Shown here piece by piece: positions 6,885-14,015 of a DNA stretch of 17,418 nucleotides; within the stretch, counting starts at the first letter, position 1, and the number at the start of each line of letters is the position of its first letter. A model generated the notes under the pieces. The model ran no database searches. It was not told the DNA's origin and saw only the letters and a list, made by a program, of their open reading frames with translations. Both the position numbers and the translations under genes were made by a program. This DNA comes from Muribaculaceae bacterium (GTDB lineage Bacteria > Bacteroidota > Bacteroidia > Bacteroidales > Muribaculaceae), in NCBI GenBank assembly GCA_029057255.1, contig JAICZO010000397.1:1-17418 (forward strand), given 5' to 3'.

Positions 6885-8681
6885 ATGAATACTCAAATCT
6901 CCGAAAGGCTCGCTTCTTTCCGCCGTCTGCTCGACGAGCGTGGACTTGCCGCAGCAATCGTGCCCCAGGCCGATCCGCACCAGGGCGAATATCTCGCACC
7001 CCACTGGCATGTACGCCGCTGGCTGTCAGGTTTCACCGGTTCGGCCGGCGACCTGGTTGTCACCAAGACCGACGCCGCACTCTGGACCGACTCGCGCTAC
7101 TTCCTCCAGGCTACCGAGCAGCTCGACGGAACCGGTATTAAGCTGATGAAAGACGGTCTGGCCGATACTCCCGCCATCGCCGAGTGGCTCTGCGCCAACC
7201 TTGTCAAGGGTGACACCGTAGGTCTCGACGGCATGCTGTTCAACGCCGCCGGTGTCGAGGCGCTGCGCCTCGAGTTTGCCGCCAAGGGCATCGGCCTTGT
7301 GACAGACTTCGATGTCATCGACCGCATATGGGAAGACCGTCCCGCGCTGCCCGACGGCAAGATTTTTGTCCACGACATCGCATACGCAGGCAAGAGTGCC
7401 GCCGACAAGATTGCCGAAGTGCTTGCCGAGGCTGCGACACGCGGCGCAAACGCTGCTTTCGTCGCCATGCTCGACGACATCGCATGGACTCTGAACATCC
7501 GCTGCAACGATGTGCGCCACACTCCCGTGGCAACATCCTTCCTCTACCTCTCGGCCGATGGCGGCAACGTGCTCTTCATCGACCCCGCCAAGCTCACCCC
7601 CGAGACAGAGGCGTATCTCGCATCGCAGGGTGTGGCCACACGTCCCTACGACAGCGTCAAGCAGTATCTTGCCGCCCTCCCCGAGGGTGAGAAGGTACGT
7701 GTCGATGCCGCACACACGGCAATGCAGCTGCTCGACATCCTCGGCCACCGCGCTGTCGACGGCGGCGCCTCGGCGTCGGCCCGCCTCAAGTCGGTCAAGA
7801 ACGACACTCAGCTTGCCGGCGTGCGCAACGCCATGGTGCGCGACGGCGTGGCAATGGTGCGCTCGCTGATGGAAATAACAGGCCGCGTAGCCGACGGTAC
7901 TCCCACCACCGAGCTTGATGTGGCCGCCATCCTCCGCAAGTACCGCGGTCAGGGCGACTACTACTTCGACGAGAGCTTCGGCACCATATGCGGCTACGGC
8001 CCTCACGGCGCCATCGTACACTATGAGGCCAACGAGGAGAGCAGCTCGACACTGCGCCCCGAGGGCCTGCTGCTGATTGACTCCGGCGCACAGTACTTCG
8101 ACGGCACCACCGACATCACCCGCACCATAGCCCTTGGCGAGCCTACAGCCGAGGAGCGTACCGACTTCACACTTGTCATGAAGGGCCACATCGCTCTGGC
8201 ACGTGCCATCTTCCCCGTCGGCACTCGCGGCGCACAGCTCGACGCCCTCGCACGCCAGTTCCTCTGGCAGCACGGCCTGAGCTACCTGCACGGCACCGGT
8301 CACGGCGTCGGCCACTTCCTGAGCGTGCACGAAGGCCCCCACAGCATACGCCTCAACTATGTCGACATGCCGCTCCTGCCCGGCTCCATCACCTCCAACG
8401 AGCCCGGTCTGTACCGCGAGAACATGCACGGCATCCGCTGCGAGAACCTTGTGCTCTGCCACGAGGCTATGAAGACAGAGTTCGGCGAGTTCCTCTCGTT
8501 CGAGACGCTCACGCTCTGCCCCTTCGACCGCTCGCTCTTCGACACCGCCATGATGACGGCCGACGAAATAGCATGGGTCGACACCTATCATGCCACAGTG
8601 CGCGAGCGTCTGCTGCCCGCACTGGCCACCGATGCCGAGCGTCAGTGGCTTGTGGCAGCCACCGAGCCTCTCAAGGCCTAA
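6885..8681 (+). CDS. Aminopeptidase P family protein (Xaa-Pro aminopeptidase, three-domain type)
   Basis: This 598-residue metallopeptidase of family M24B is expected to remove N-terminal residues that precede proline, in the cytosol (no signal peptide). It is the long form, like human XPNPEP1, with two creatinase N-like domains (about 1-145 and 155-305) before the pita-bread catalytic domain (about 310-540) and a C-terminal extension. The five metal ligands are visible: D399 (LIDSGAQY), D410 (TTDITRT), H473 (HGTGHGVGH), E506 (SNEPGLY) and E520 (CENLVLC). Spacings are near those of the human enzyme. H379 in IVHY is the likely substrate-binding histidine. All catalytic positions are intact. 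It follows the yraN-like gene by 19 bases and precedes the carbonic anhydrase gene by 34. Confidence 0.94.
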   Translation: MNTQISERLASFRRLLDERGLAAAIVPQADPHQGEYLAPHWHVRRWLSGFTGSAGDLVVTKTDAALWTDSRYFLQATEQLDGTGIKLMKDGLADTPAIAEWLCANLVKGDTVGLDGMLFNAAGVEALRLEFAAKGIGLVTDFDVIDRIWEDRPALPDGKIFVHDIAYAGKSAADKIAEVLAEAATRGANAAFVAMLDDIAWTLNIRCNDVRHTPVATSFLYLSADGGNVLFIDPAKLTPETEAYLASQGVATRPYDSVKQYLAALPEGEKVRVDAAHTAMQLLDILGHRAVDGGASASARLKSVKNDTQLAGVRNAMVRDGVAMVRSLMEITGRVADGTPTTELDVAAILRKYRGQGDYYFDESFGTICGYGPHGAIVHYEANEESSSTLRPEGLLLIDSGAQYFDGTTDITRTIALGEPTAEERTDFTLVMKGHIALARAIFPVGTRGAQLDALARQFLWQHGLSYLHGTGHGVGHFLSVHEGPHSIRLNYVDMPLLPGSITSNEPGLYRENMHGIRCENLVLCHEAMKTEFGEFLSFETLTLCPFDRSLFDTAMMTADEIAWVDTYHATVRERLLPALATDAERQWLVAATEPLKA

Positions 8682-8715
8682 CAATATGTCAAACAGTTAA
8701 AAGCAAGCAAATACA

Positions 8716-9252
8716 ATGGCTTTAATAATACCCGTACGCGGCTTCACACCCAAGGTCGGCGATGATTGCTTCCTTGCCGAGAACGCCACTCTCATCGGCG
8801 ACGTGACTATGGGCGACGGTTGCTCGGTGTGGTTCAACACCGTTCTCCGCGGCGATGTCAATACCATCACCATCGGCGACAGAGTGAACATCCAGGACGG
8901 TTCGGTGCTCCACACTCTGTACCAGAAGTCCACCATCGAGATCGGCAACGACGTATCTATAGGCCACAATGTGACCATCCACGGCGCCAAGATTCGCGAT
9001 TTCGCGCTTATCGGCATGGGCTCCGTGGTGATGGACGACGCCGAAGTGGGCGAGGGTGCTATCGTGGCGGCAGGTGCCGTCGTCCTCTCGCGCACCAAGA
9101 TAGGCCCCAACGAGCTGTGGGGCGGCGCTCCCGCAAAGTTCATCAAGCCTGTCGACCCCGAACAGGCTCGTGAAATAAACCAGAAAATAGCACGCAACTA
9201 TCTCATGTACAGCAAGTGGTACACCGAATCATCTGAAGACGTTAAAGAATGA
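8716..9252 (+). CDS. Gamma-class carbonic anhydrase family protein
   Basis: The 178-residue product is a left-handed beta-helix protein of the YrdA/PaaY gamma carbonic anhydrase family. Hexapeptide-type turns run from about residue 12 to 135. The three zinc ligands are H66 (VLHTLY), H84 (SIGH) and H89 (TIHG); the five-residue step between the last two is the same as in Methanosarcina Cam. R45 and D47 (LRGD) match the conserved active-site Arg/Asp pair. Homologues form trimers with the metal at subunit interfaces. As in other short members, the acidic proton-shuttle loop of Cam is absent, so activity cannot be assumed; PaaY-like thioesterase or other roles have been proposed. The gene overlaps the aspartate kinase start by ATGA, an unexplained but tight coupling. 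Confidence 0.92.
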   Translation: MALIIPVRGFTPKVGDDCFLAENATLIGDVTMGDGCSVWFNTVLRGDVNTITIGDRVNIQDGSVLHTLYQKSTIEIGNDVSIGHNVTIHGAKIRDFALIGMGSVVMDDAEVGEGAIVAAGAVVLSRTKIGPNELWGGAPAKFIKPVDPEQAREINQKIARNYLMYSKWYTESSEDVKE

Positions 9253-10559
9253 AAGTACTCAAATTCGGCGGAACATCGGTAGGCTCCGCTGCCCGTATAA
9301 AGCATGTAGCTGACCTGATATGCCGCGAGCGCCGCAATGTGGTGGTGCTCTCGGCCATGTCGGGAACCACTAATTCGCTCGTCGAGATTGCCGAGTATCT
9401 TTATAAGGGCAATGTGCCCGGCGCACAGGAAGTGCTCAACACTCTCGAGCGCAAGTACGAGTCGGTCGTCGACGAACTTATGTCGACCGATGACGGCCGC
9501 CGCAAGGCCTCGTCGGCCATCGACCGCGTCTTCGCCCTCCTGCGCTCCTTCCTCAGCGAGACCCTCTCGGAGGCCGGCGAGAAGGAGATACTGGCTCAGG
9601 GCGAGCTTATGTCGACGGCTCTGATGCAGTGCTTCCTCGAGGAGCGCGGCATGCGCTCGGTGCTCCTGCCGGCCCTCGACTACATGCGCACCCTCGAGAA
9701 CGGAGAGCCTGACATGCAGCATATCTCCGTGCGCCTCAAGCGCATGCTCGACCTCGAGCCGGAGGCCGACCTGTTCATCACCCAGGGCTATATATGCCGC
9801 AACGACCACGGCGGCATCGACAACCTCAAGCGCGGCGGCAGCGACTACACGGCGTCGATTATAGGCGCGGTGCTCGACGTCGACGAGATACAGATATGGA
9901 CCGACATCGACGGCATGCACAACAACGACCCGCGATTCGTCGACGGCACACGTCCCGTGGAGCGTCTTCACTTCGAGGAAGCTGCCGAGCTGGCATACTT
10001 CGGCGCCAAGATTCTGCACCCCTCGTGTGTGCTCCCGGCCAAGCTGCACAACATCCCCGTGCGCCTGCTCAATACCATGCAGCCCGAGGCCGCAGGTACG
10101 GTCATCTATAACTTCGCTCCTGACGGCAGCCTCAAGGCCGTCGCCGCCAAGGACAACATCACCGCTATCAAAATCAAGTCGGGCCGCATGCTGCTCGCCT
10201 ACGGCTTCCTGCACAAGGTCTTCGAGACATTCGAGAAGCACCGCACAAGCATCGACATGATGGCAACGTCTGAAGTAGGCGTCAGCGTGAGCATCGACGA
10301 TGACTCGCGTCTTGCCGCCATCGTCGACGACCTCAAGCACTTCGGCACCGTCATCGTCGACCGCAACATGGTCATCATCTGCGTCGTGGGCGACCTCGAG
10401 TGGCAGAGCTGCCACTTCCAGGCAAAGGTGCTCGACGCCCTCTCCGGCATCCCCGTGCGCATGATATCGTACGGCGGCAGCAACTATAACATCTCCGTGC
10501 TTGTCCGCAAGCAGGACAAAATCAAGGCGCTCAAGGCTTTGAGCGACAAATTGTTTTGA
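9249..10559 (+). CDS. lysC: Aspartate kinase with tandem ACT domains
   Basis: Aspartate kinase phosphorylates L-aspartate, the committed step toward lysine (and diaminopimelate for the cell wall), threonine and methionine. The 436 residues begin with KFGGTSVG (5-12). RGGSDYTAS (195-203) is the ATP/aspartate region, followed by TDIDGMHNNDPRFV (218-231). Two ACT-type regulatory domains fill about 303-370 and 375-436. TSEVGVSVSIDD (340-351) lines up with the allosteric region of lysine-inhibited kinases such as E. coli LysC. The kinase stands alone, without the homoserine dehydrogenase fusion of ThrA/MetL. Feedback inhibition by lysine is therefore likely but inferred, and the gene symbol rests on that. 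It starts inside the stop of the carbonic anhydrase gene, and 19 bases separate it from the ABC-F gene. Confidence 0.93.
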   Translation: MKVLKFGGTSVGSAARIKHVADLICRERRNVVVLSAMSGTTNSLVEIAEYLYKGNVPGAQEVLNTLERKYESVVDELMSTDDGRRKASSAIDRVFALLRSFLSETLSEAGEKEILAQGELMSTALMQCFLEERGMRSVLLPALDYMRTLENGEPDMQHISVRLKRMLDLEPEADLFITQGYICRNDHGGIDNLKRGGSDYTASIIGAVLDVDEIQIWTDIDGMHNNDPRFVDGTRPVERLHFEEAAELAYFGAKILHPSCVLPAKLHNIPVRLLNTMQPEAAGTVIYNFAPDGSLKAVAAKDNITAIKIKSGRMLLAYGFLHKVFETFEKHRTSIDMMATSEVGVSVSIDDDSRLAAIVDDLKHFGTVIVDRNMVIICVVGDLEWQSCHFQAKVLDALSGIPVRMISYGGSNYNISVLVRKQDKIKALKALSDKLF

Positions 10560-10578
10560 GAAAAACTAAGGTAGAAAT

Positions 10579-12195
10579 ATGATAACAGTCACCAACTTAG
10601 GTATCCAATTCGGTAAAAAACCTCTATTTCAGGATGTAAACCTCAAGTTTACACCCGGCAACTGCTACGGCATCATCGGCGCCAACGGCGCCGGCAAGTC
10701 GACTCTGATGCGCATGCTCAGCGGCCAGCTCGCTCCGACAACAGGAACGATAGCGCAGGGTCCCGGCGAGCGCATGAGCGTGCTTGAGCAGGACCACTTC
10801 AAATTCGACGACTGCACCGTGCTCGAGACTGTGCTCCGCGGCCACACCGTGCTGTGGGACATCATGCAGGAAAAGGACGCCCTCTATGCCAAGGCCGATT
10901 TCTCCGACGCCGACGGCATCCGTGCCTCCGAGCTTGAGGAGCGTTTCGCCGAGCTCGAGGGTTGGAACGCCGAGAGCGACGCCGCAGCGCTGCTGAGCGG
11001 CCTCGGCATCAAGGAAGACCGTCACGGCATGCTCATGCGCGACGTCTGCGCCAACGAGAAGGTGCGAGTGCTCCTTGCCAAGGCTCTCTTCGGCAACCCC
11101 GACAACCTGCTCCTCGACGAGCCCACCAACGACCTTGACCTCGACACCGTGGCATGGCTCGAGAACTATCTGTCCAACTTCGAGAACACCGTCCTCGTCG
11201 TGTCGCACGACCGTCACTTCCTCGACTCGGTCTGCACCCACACCCTCGACATCGACTATAACCGCCTCCAGCTCTTCGCCGGCAACTACTCCTTCTGGTA
11301 CCACAGCTCGCAGCTCGCTCTCCGCCAGCAGCAGCAGGCCAACAAGAAGGCAGAGGAGAAGCGCCAGGAGCTGCTTGAGTTCATCCGCCGATTCAGCGCC
11401 AACGTGGCAAAGAGCAAGCAGACGACTTCGCGCAAGAAGATGCTCGAGAAGCTCAATATCGAGGAGATTCAGGCTTCGTCGCGCCGCTATCCCGGCATAA
11501 TCTTCACTCCCCAGCGCGAAGTGGGCAACAAGCTTCTCGAAGTCAAGGGCCTGACAGCGAGTGTCGACGGCGAGATTCTCTTCAAGGACATCAACTTCCA
11601 GATCGAGAAGGGCGACAAGGTAGCTTTCCTCAGCCATGACCCCCGTGCAATGACAGCTCTCTTCGAAATCATCAACGGCAACCGCAAGGCCGACGAGGGC
11701 ACATACGAGTGGGGACAGACAATCACAACGGCTTACCTCCCCCTCGACAACTCGGCCTTCTTCAACACTGACTATAACCTCGTCGACTGGCTCGCACAGT
11801 TCAGCGACGACTCCAGCGAAATCTATCTCAAGGGCTTCCTCGGCAAGATGCTGTTCTCGGGCGAGGATGTGCTCAAGAAAGCATCTGTCCTCTCCGGTGG
11901 CGAGAAGATGCGCTGCATGATAGCACGCATGATGCTCCGCGATGCCAACACTATGGTGCTCGACTCGCCCACCAACCACCTCGACCTCGAGTCGATTCAG
12001 GCCTTCAACAACACGCTGCAGACGTTCAAGGGCGTGATTCTGATGGCTTCGCACGACCATGAGTTCATTCAGACAGTCTGCAACCGCATCATCGAGCTGA
12101 CTCCCGGCGGCATCATCGACAAGATGACCGAGTACGACGACTATATCACCGACCCGCGTGTTGCCGAGGCTCGTGAGAAACTCTACAGCAAGTAA
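10579..12195 (+). CDS. ABC-F family ATPase, YbiT-like, with one degenerate ATP site
   Basis: This soluble 538-residue protein has two ATP-binding cassettes joined by a charged linker and no membrane span, as in ABC-F proteins that act on the ribosome E site. The first cassette has an intact Walker A (GANGAGKST, 34-42), Walker B with catalytic E181 (LLLDEP, 177-182) and H-loop H210, but its signature is VCANEK (156-161) instead of LSGGEK. The second has an intact signature LSGGEK (438-443) and H492. Its Walker A position reads LSHDPRAMT (351-359), with no glycine loop or lysine, and the catalytic glutamate is Ser463 (LDSPTNHLD). The linker (about 245-305) is helical and basic (KSKQTTSRKK, 278-287), like the P-site tRNA interaction motif. 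A housekeeping translation role is more likely than antibiotic resistance. Confidence 0.92.
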   Translation: MITVTNLGIQFGKKPLFQDVNLKFTPGNCYGIIGANGAGKSTLMRMLSGQLAPTTGTIAQGPGERMSVLEQDHFKFDDCTVLETVLRGHTVLWDIMQEKDALYAKADFSDADGIRASELEERFAELEGWNAESDAAALLSGLGIKEDRHGMLMRDVCANEKVRVLLAKALFGNPDNLLLDEPTNDLDLDTVAWLENYLSNFENTVLVVSHDRHFLDSVCTHTLDIDYNRLQLFAGNYSFWYHSSQLALRQQQQANKKAEEKRQELLEFIRRFSANVAKSKQTTSRKKMLEKLNIEEIQASSRRYPGIIFTPQREVGNKLLEVKGLTASVDGEILFKDINFQIEKGDKVAFLSHDPRAMTALFEIINGNRKADEGTYEWGQTITTAYLPLDNSAFFNTDYNLVDWLAQFSDDSSEIYLKGFLGKMLFSGEDVLKKASVLSGGEKMRCMIARMMLRDANTMVLDSPTNHLDLESIQAFNNTLQTFKGVILMASHDHEFIQTVCNRIIELTPGGIIDKMTEYDDYITDPRVAEAREKLYSK

Positions 12196-12229
12196 CAAAT
12201 TACAGATATATAATAACTGACATATAACT

Positions 12230-12526
12230 ATGGTAAAACACATCGTAATGTTCCGTCTCGCAGGTGAAGACGCCGAGCGTCAGGCTATGGCGGAACGCTT
12301 CAAGGCTGCCCTCGAGGCTCTCCCGGCAACTGTCGAAGGTCTGACATCAATCGAAGTCGGCCTCAACGACGGCCCCGCGGCCGGCAACTGGCATATCGTG
12401 CTCACTGCCGTATGCCCCGACTATGAAGCTCTCGAAGCATACTCGGCACACCCCGCGCATCTGGCATGTGTGGCCATCATCAAGCCTGCCATCGAGGCGC
12501 GCGCATGCGTTGACTATACCTTTTAA
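12230..12526 (+). CDS. Dabb-domain protein (stress-responsive alpha/beta barrel)
   Basis: The 98-residue protein is a single Dabb domain, a dimeric ferredoxin-like barrel. Diagnostic pieces are the opening VKHIVMFRL (2-10), the central GLTSIEVGLN and the closing YSAHPAHLACVA...IKPAIEARACVDYTF, with HPAH and the final DYTF in their usual places. Members include plant stress proteins, fungal enzymes and polyketide cyclases such as olivetolic acid cyclase; bacterial ones are mostly uncharacterised. No catalytic claim can be made here. It lies 34 bases after the ABC-F gene and 16 bases before the GH16 gene, with AT-rich gaps and no terminator between them. Confidence 0.9.
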   Translation: MVKHIVMFRLAGEDAERQAMAERFKAALEALPATVEGLTSIEVGLNDGPAAGNWHIVLTAVCPDYEALEAYSAHPAHLACVAIIKPAIEARACVDYTF

Positions 12527-12542
12527 ATATATACGATAATCA

Positions 12543-13418
12543 ATGAAGACCCGACATCTTATTTCAGCGGCAGCTCTCGCACTGTGCTCTTGCGCGGCAA
12601 GTGCCTTCACTCCTACCGACGCTGCCGGATGGGAACTTATCTGGGCCGACGACTTCGACAAGGACGGTGCTCCCGACTCGACCTACTGGAACTTCGAGAA
12701 CGGCTTCGTGCGCAACAACGAGCTGCAGTGGTACCAGCCCCAGAACGCTGTCTGCCGCGACGGCGTCCTCGTTATCGAGGCTCGTCAGGAGAAGGCTCCC
12801 AACCCTCTCTATTCCGAGACTGCCCGCCGCAACGACTGGCGCCGCTCGCGCCCCGAAATCGAGTGCACATCGGCATCAATCAACACCCGCGGAAAGTTTG
12901 ACTTCCTCTACGGCCGCATGGAAGTGAGCGCCAAGATACCCACTCCCTCCGGCTCGTGGCCCGCGATATGGCTGCTCGGCAACGAACACCCCTGGCCCTC
13001 CAACGGCGAAATAGACATCATGGAGTACTACCGCATCGGCAACGTGCCCCACATCCTGGCCAACGCCGCATGGGGTGGCGACCGCCCCTACAATGCCGTA
13101 TGGGACAGCGCCAAGATACCCTTCTCGCACTTCACGGAGAAAGATCCCGCATGGGCCGACAAGTTTCATCTCTGGACGATGGACTGGACGCCCGAGAGCA
13201 TCAACATCTATCTCGACGGCGAACTCCTCAACAATATCGACCTGACAAAGACCGTCAACGGTCCTGCCGCTGCCGAAGGCTTCAATCCTTTCCGCCAGTC
13301 GCAGTACATCCTCCTCAACCTCGCCATCGCCGGCGACAACGGAGGCGACCCCGACTGGTCGCAGTTCCCCCTACGATACGAAGTGGACTACGTGAAGGTC
13401 TACAAACCAAAGAAATAA
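12543..13418 (+). CDS. Secreted glycoside hydrolase family 16 protein
   Basis: GH16 enzymes cut beta-1,3, beta-1,4 or galactan linkages with retention of configuration. The 291 residues start with a signal peptide (MKTRH, a hydrophobic stretch, then ASA before F22). An alternative lipoprotein cut at C17 (LCSC) is possible but not a good lipobox. The catalytic motif GEIDIMEYY carries nucleophile E156, D158 and acid/base E161, in the beta-bulge EIDxxE form of laminarinase-like GH16. SWPAIWLLG (138-146) before it forms the usual substrate-cleft strand, and FHLWTMDWTPESINIYLDG (208-226) is the conserved C-terminal sheet. After the catalytic motif the sequence reads HILANAAWGG rather than the IHGP of classic laminarinases, so the substrate is open. 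Secretion suggests polysaccharide breakdown. It is the last gene before the terminator. Confidence 0.92.
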   Translation: MKTRHLISAAALALCSCAASAFTPTDAAGWELIWADDFDKDGAPDSTYWNFENGFVRNNELQWYQPQNAVCRDGVLVIEARQEKAPNPLYSETARRNDWRRSRPEIECTSASINTRGKFDFLYGRMEVSAKIPTPSGSWPAIWLLGNEHPWPSNGEIDIMEYYRIGNVPHILANAAWGGDRPYNAVWDSAKIPFSHFTEKDPAWADKFHLWTMDWTPESINIYLDGELLNNIDLTKTVNGPAAAEGFNPFRQSQYILLNLAIAGDNGGDPDWSQFPLRYEVDYVKVYKPKK

Positions 13419-13424
13419 CACAGC

Positions 13425-13453
13425 AACGGCGCCCCTGCGAGGGCGCCGTTTTT
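13425..13453 (+). terminator. Intrinsic terminator after the GH16 gene
   Basis: A perfect ten-base-pair stem, AACGGCGCCC (13425-13434) and GGGCGCCGTT (13441-13450), encloses the six-base loop CTGCGA and runs into TTTTT (13449-13453). It begins seven bases after the GH16 stop codon. It is the only clear intrinsic terminator I see in the plus-strand cluster, and it separates the housekeeping genes from the uptake locus. Confidence 0.93.
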
Positions 13454-13546
13454 GATTGGCTGCATTTTTTTGAAAAAATTTTTCGGTATGGCGTAGGGGA
13501 TTTTTCAGTGTTCACACTCTTATAGGCAGAACACACAAAAATCGGT

Positions 13547-14005
13547 ATGAAAAATAAATTTATAGATTCAGTAGATTTCGTTGCCCGCCACTATCGCAAG
13601 GGCGCGTTCAGGCCTCGCTCTTACTTCTTCGGGAGTAGGACGGGCGGCCTGGCGCGCCGTTGGGGTGTGGCGGCCTCGATTGCAGGAGCGGCGCTCGTTG
13701 CCTCGGCGTGCTTCTACACCTTCGTGCTGCGCGACGCCTCGCCCGCCGTGCCCGCACCGGCTCCCGCTGACGTGGAGACGGCAGCTCCGGTCACCGCACA
13801 GACGCGTGTGCTGCGCATAGAGTTTGTTGACGCGCCTCTGGCTGATGTCGTGGCCGAGATAGAGAATGTGTACGGTGTCGAGGTCGGCGGTATACCTGCC
13901 GGAAAAGACTACCGCCTGACTCTCAGCTACGAAGGCACGGCAACCGACCTTGTCGAAACAATCAACGATCTACTCGGCACCTCCCTTACAGTAAAATTCA
14001 AGTAA
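13547..14005 (+). CDS. Short FecR-like protein: one membrane span plus DUF4974-like periplasmic domain
   Basis: This 152-residue protein has a basic cytoplasmic N-terminus (1-39), one membrane span at about 40-62, an Ala/Pro-rich spacer (64-82) and a folded C-terminal part. That part (88-152) starts with LRIEFVDAPLADVVAEIENVYGV in two pieces: the strand RIEFVDAPL and the helix that follows. It repeats the beta-alpha-beta pattern in RLTLSYEGTATDLVETI. This resembles the C-terminal DUF4974/STN-like domain of Bacteroidetes FecR anti-sigma factors. The central FecR domain is missing and the N-terminus shows no sigma-binding domain I recognise; FecR proteins usually exceed 300 residues. The next gene, ten bases on, is an STN-bearing TonB-dependent receptor, so a periplasmic contact between the two is a fair inference. 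It could be a reduced anti-sigma factor or a structural adaptor. Confidence 0.75.
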   Translation: MKNKFIDSVDFVARHYRKGAFRPRSYFFGSRTGGLARRWGVAASIAGAALVASACFYTFVLRDASPAVPAPAPADVETAAPVTAQTRVLRIEFVDAPLADVVAEIENVYGVEVGGIPAGKDYRLTLSYEGTATDLVETINDLLGTSLTVKFK

Positions 14006-14015
14006 ACCAATCCTA

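Noticed and set aside
7026..8684. 552-codon open frame on the minus strand opposite the aminopeptidase gene
   Set aside because: It is the same kind of shadow: antisense to a gene with all five metal ligands in place, no recognisable domain and no promoter.
10624..12243. 539-codon open frame on the minus strand opposite the ABC-F gene
   Set aside because: Composition is skewed to L, V, E and A, with no domain. The plus-strand reading has clear cassette motifs.
13461..13546. Possible promoter for the FecR-like gene and its uptake locus
   Set aside because: A TTTG at 13469-13472 and AT-rich tracts are present, but nothing at the right spacing matches TAnnTTTG. A promoter must be here or rely on another sigma factor, but I cannot point to it.
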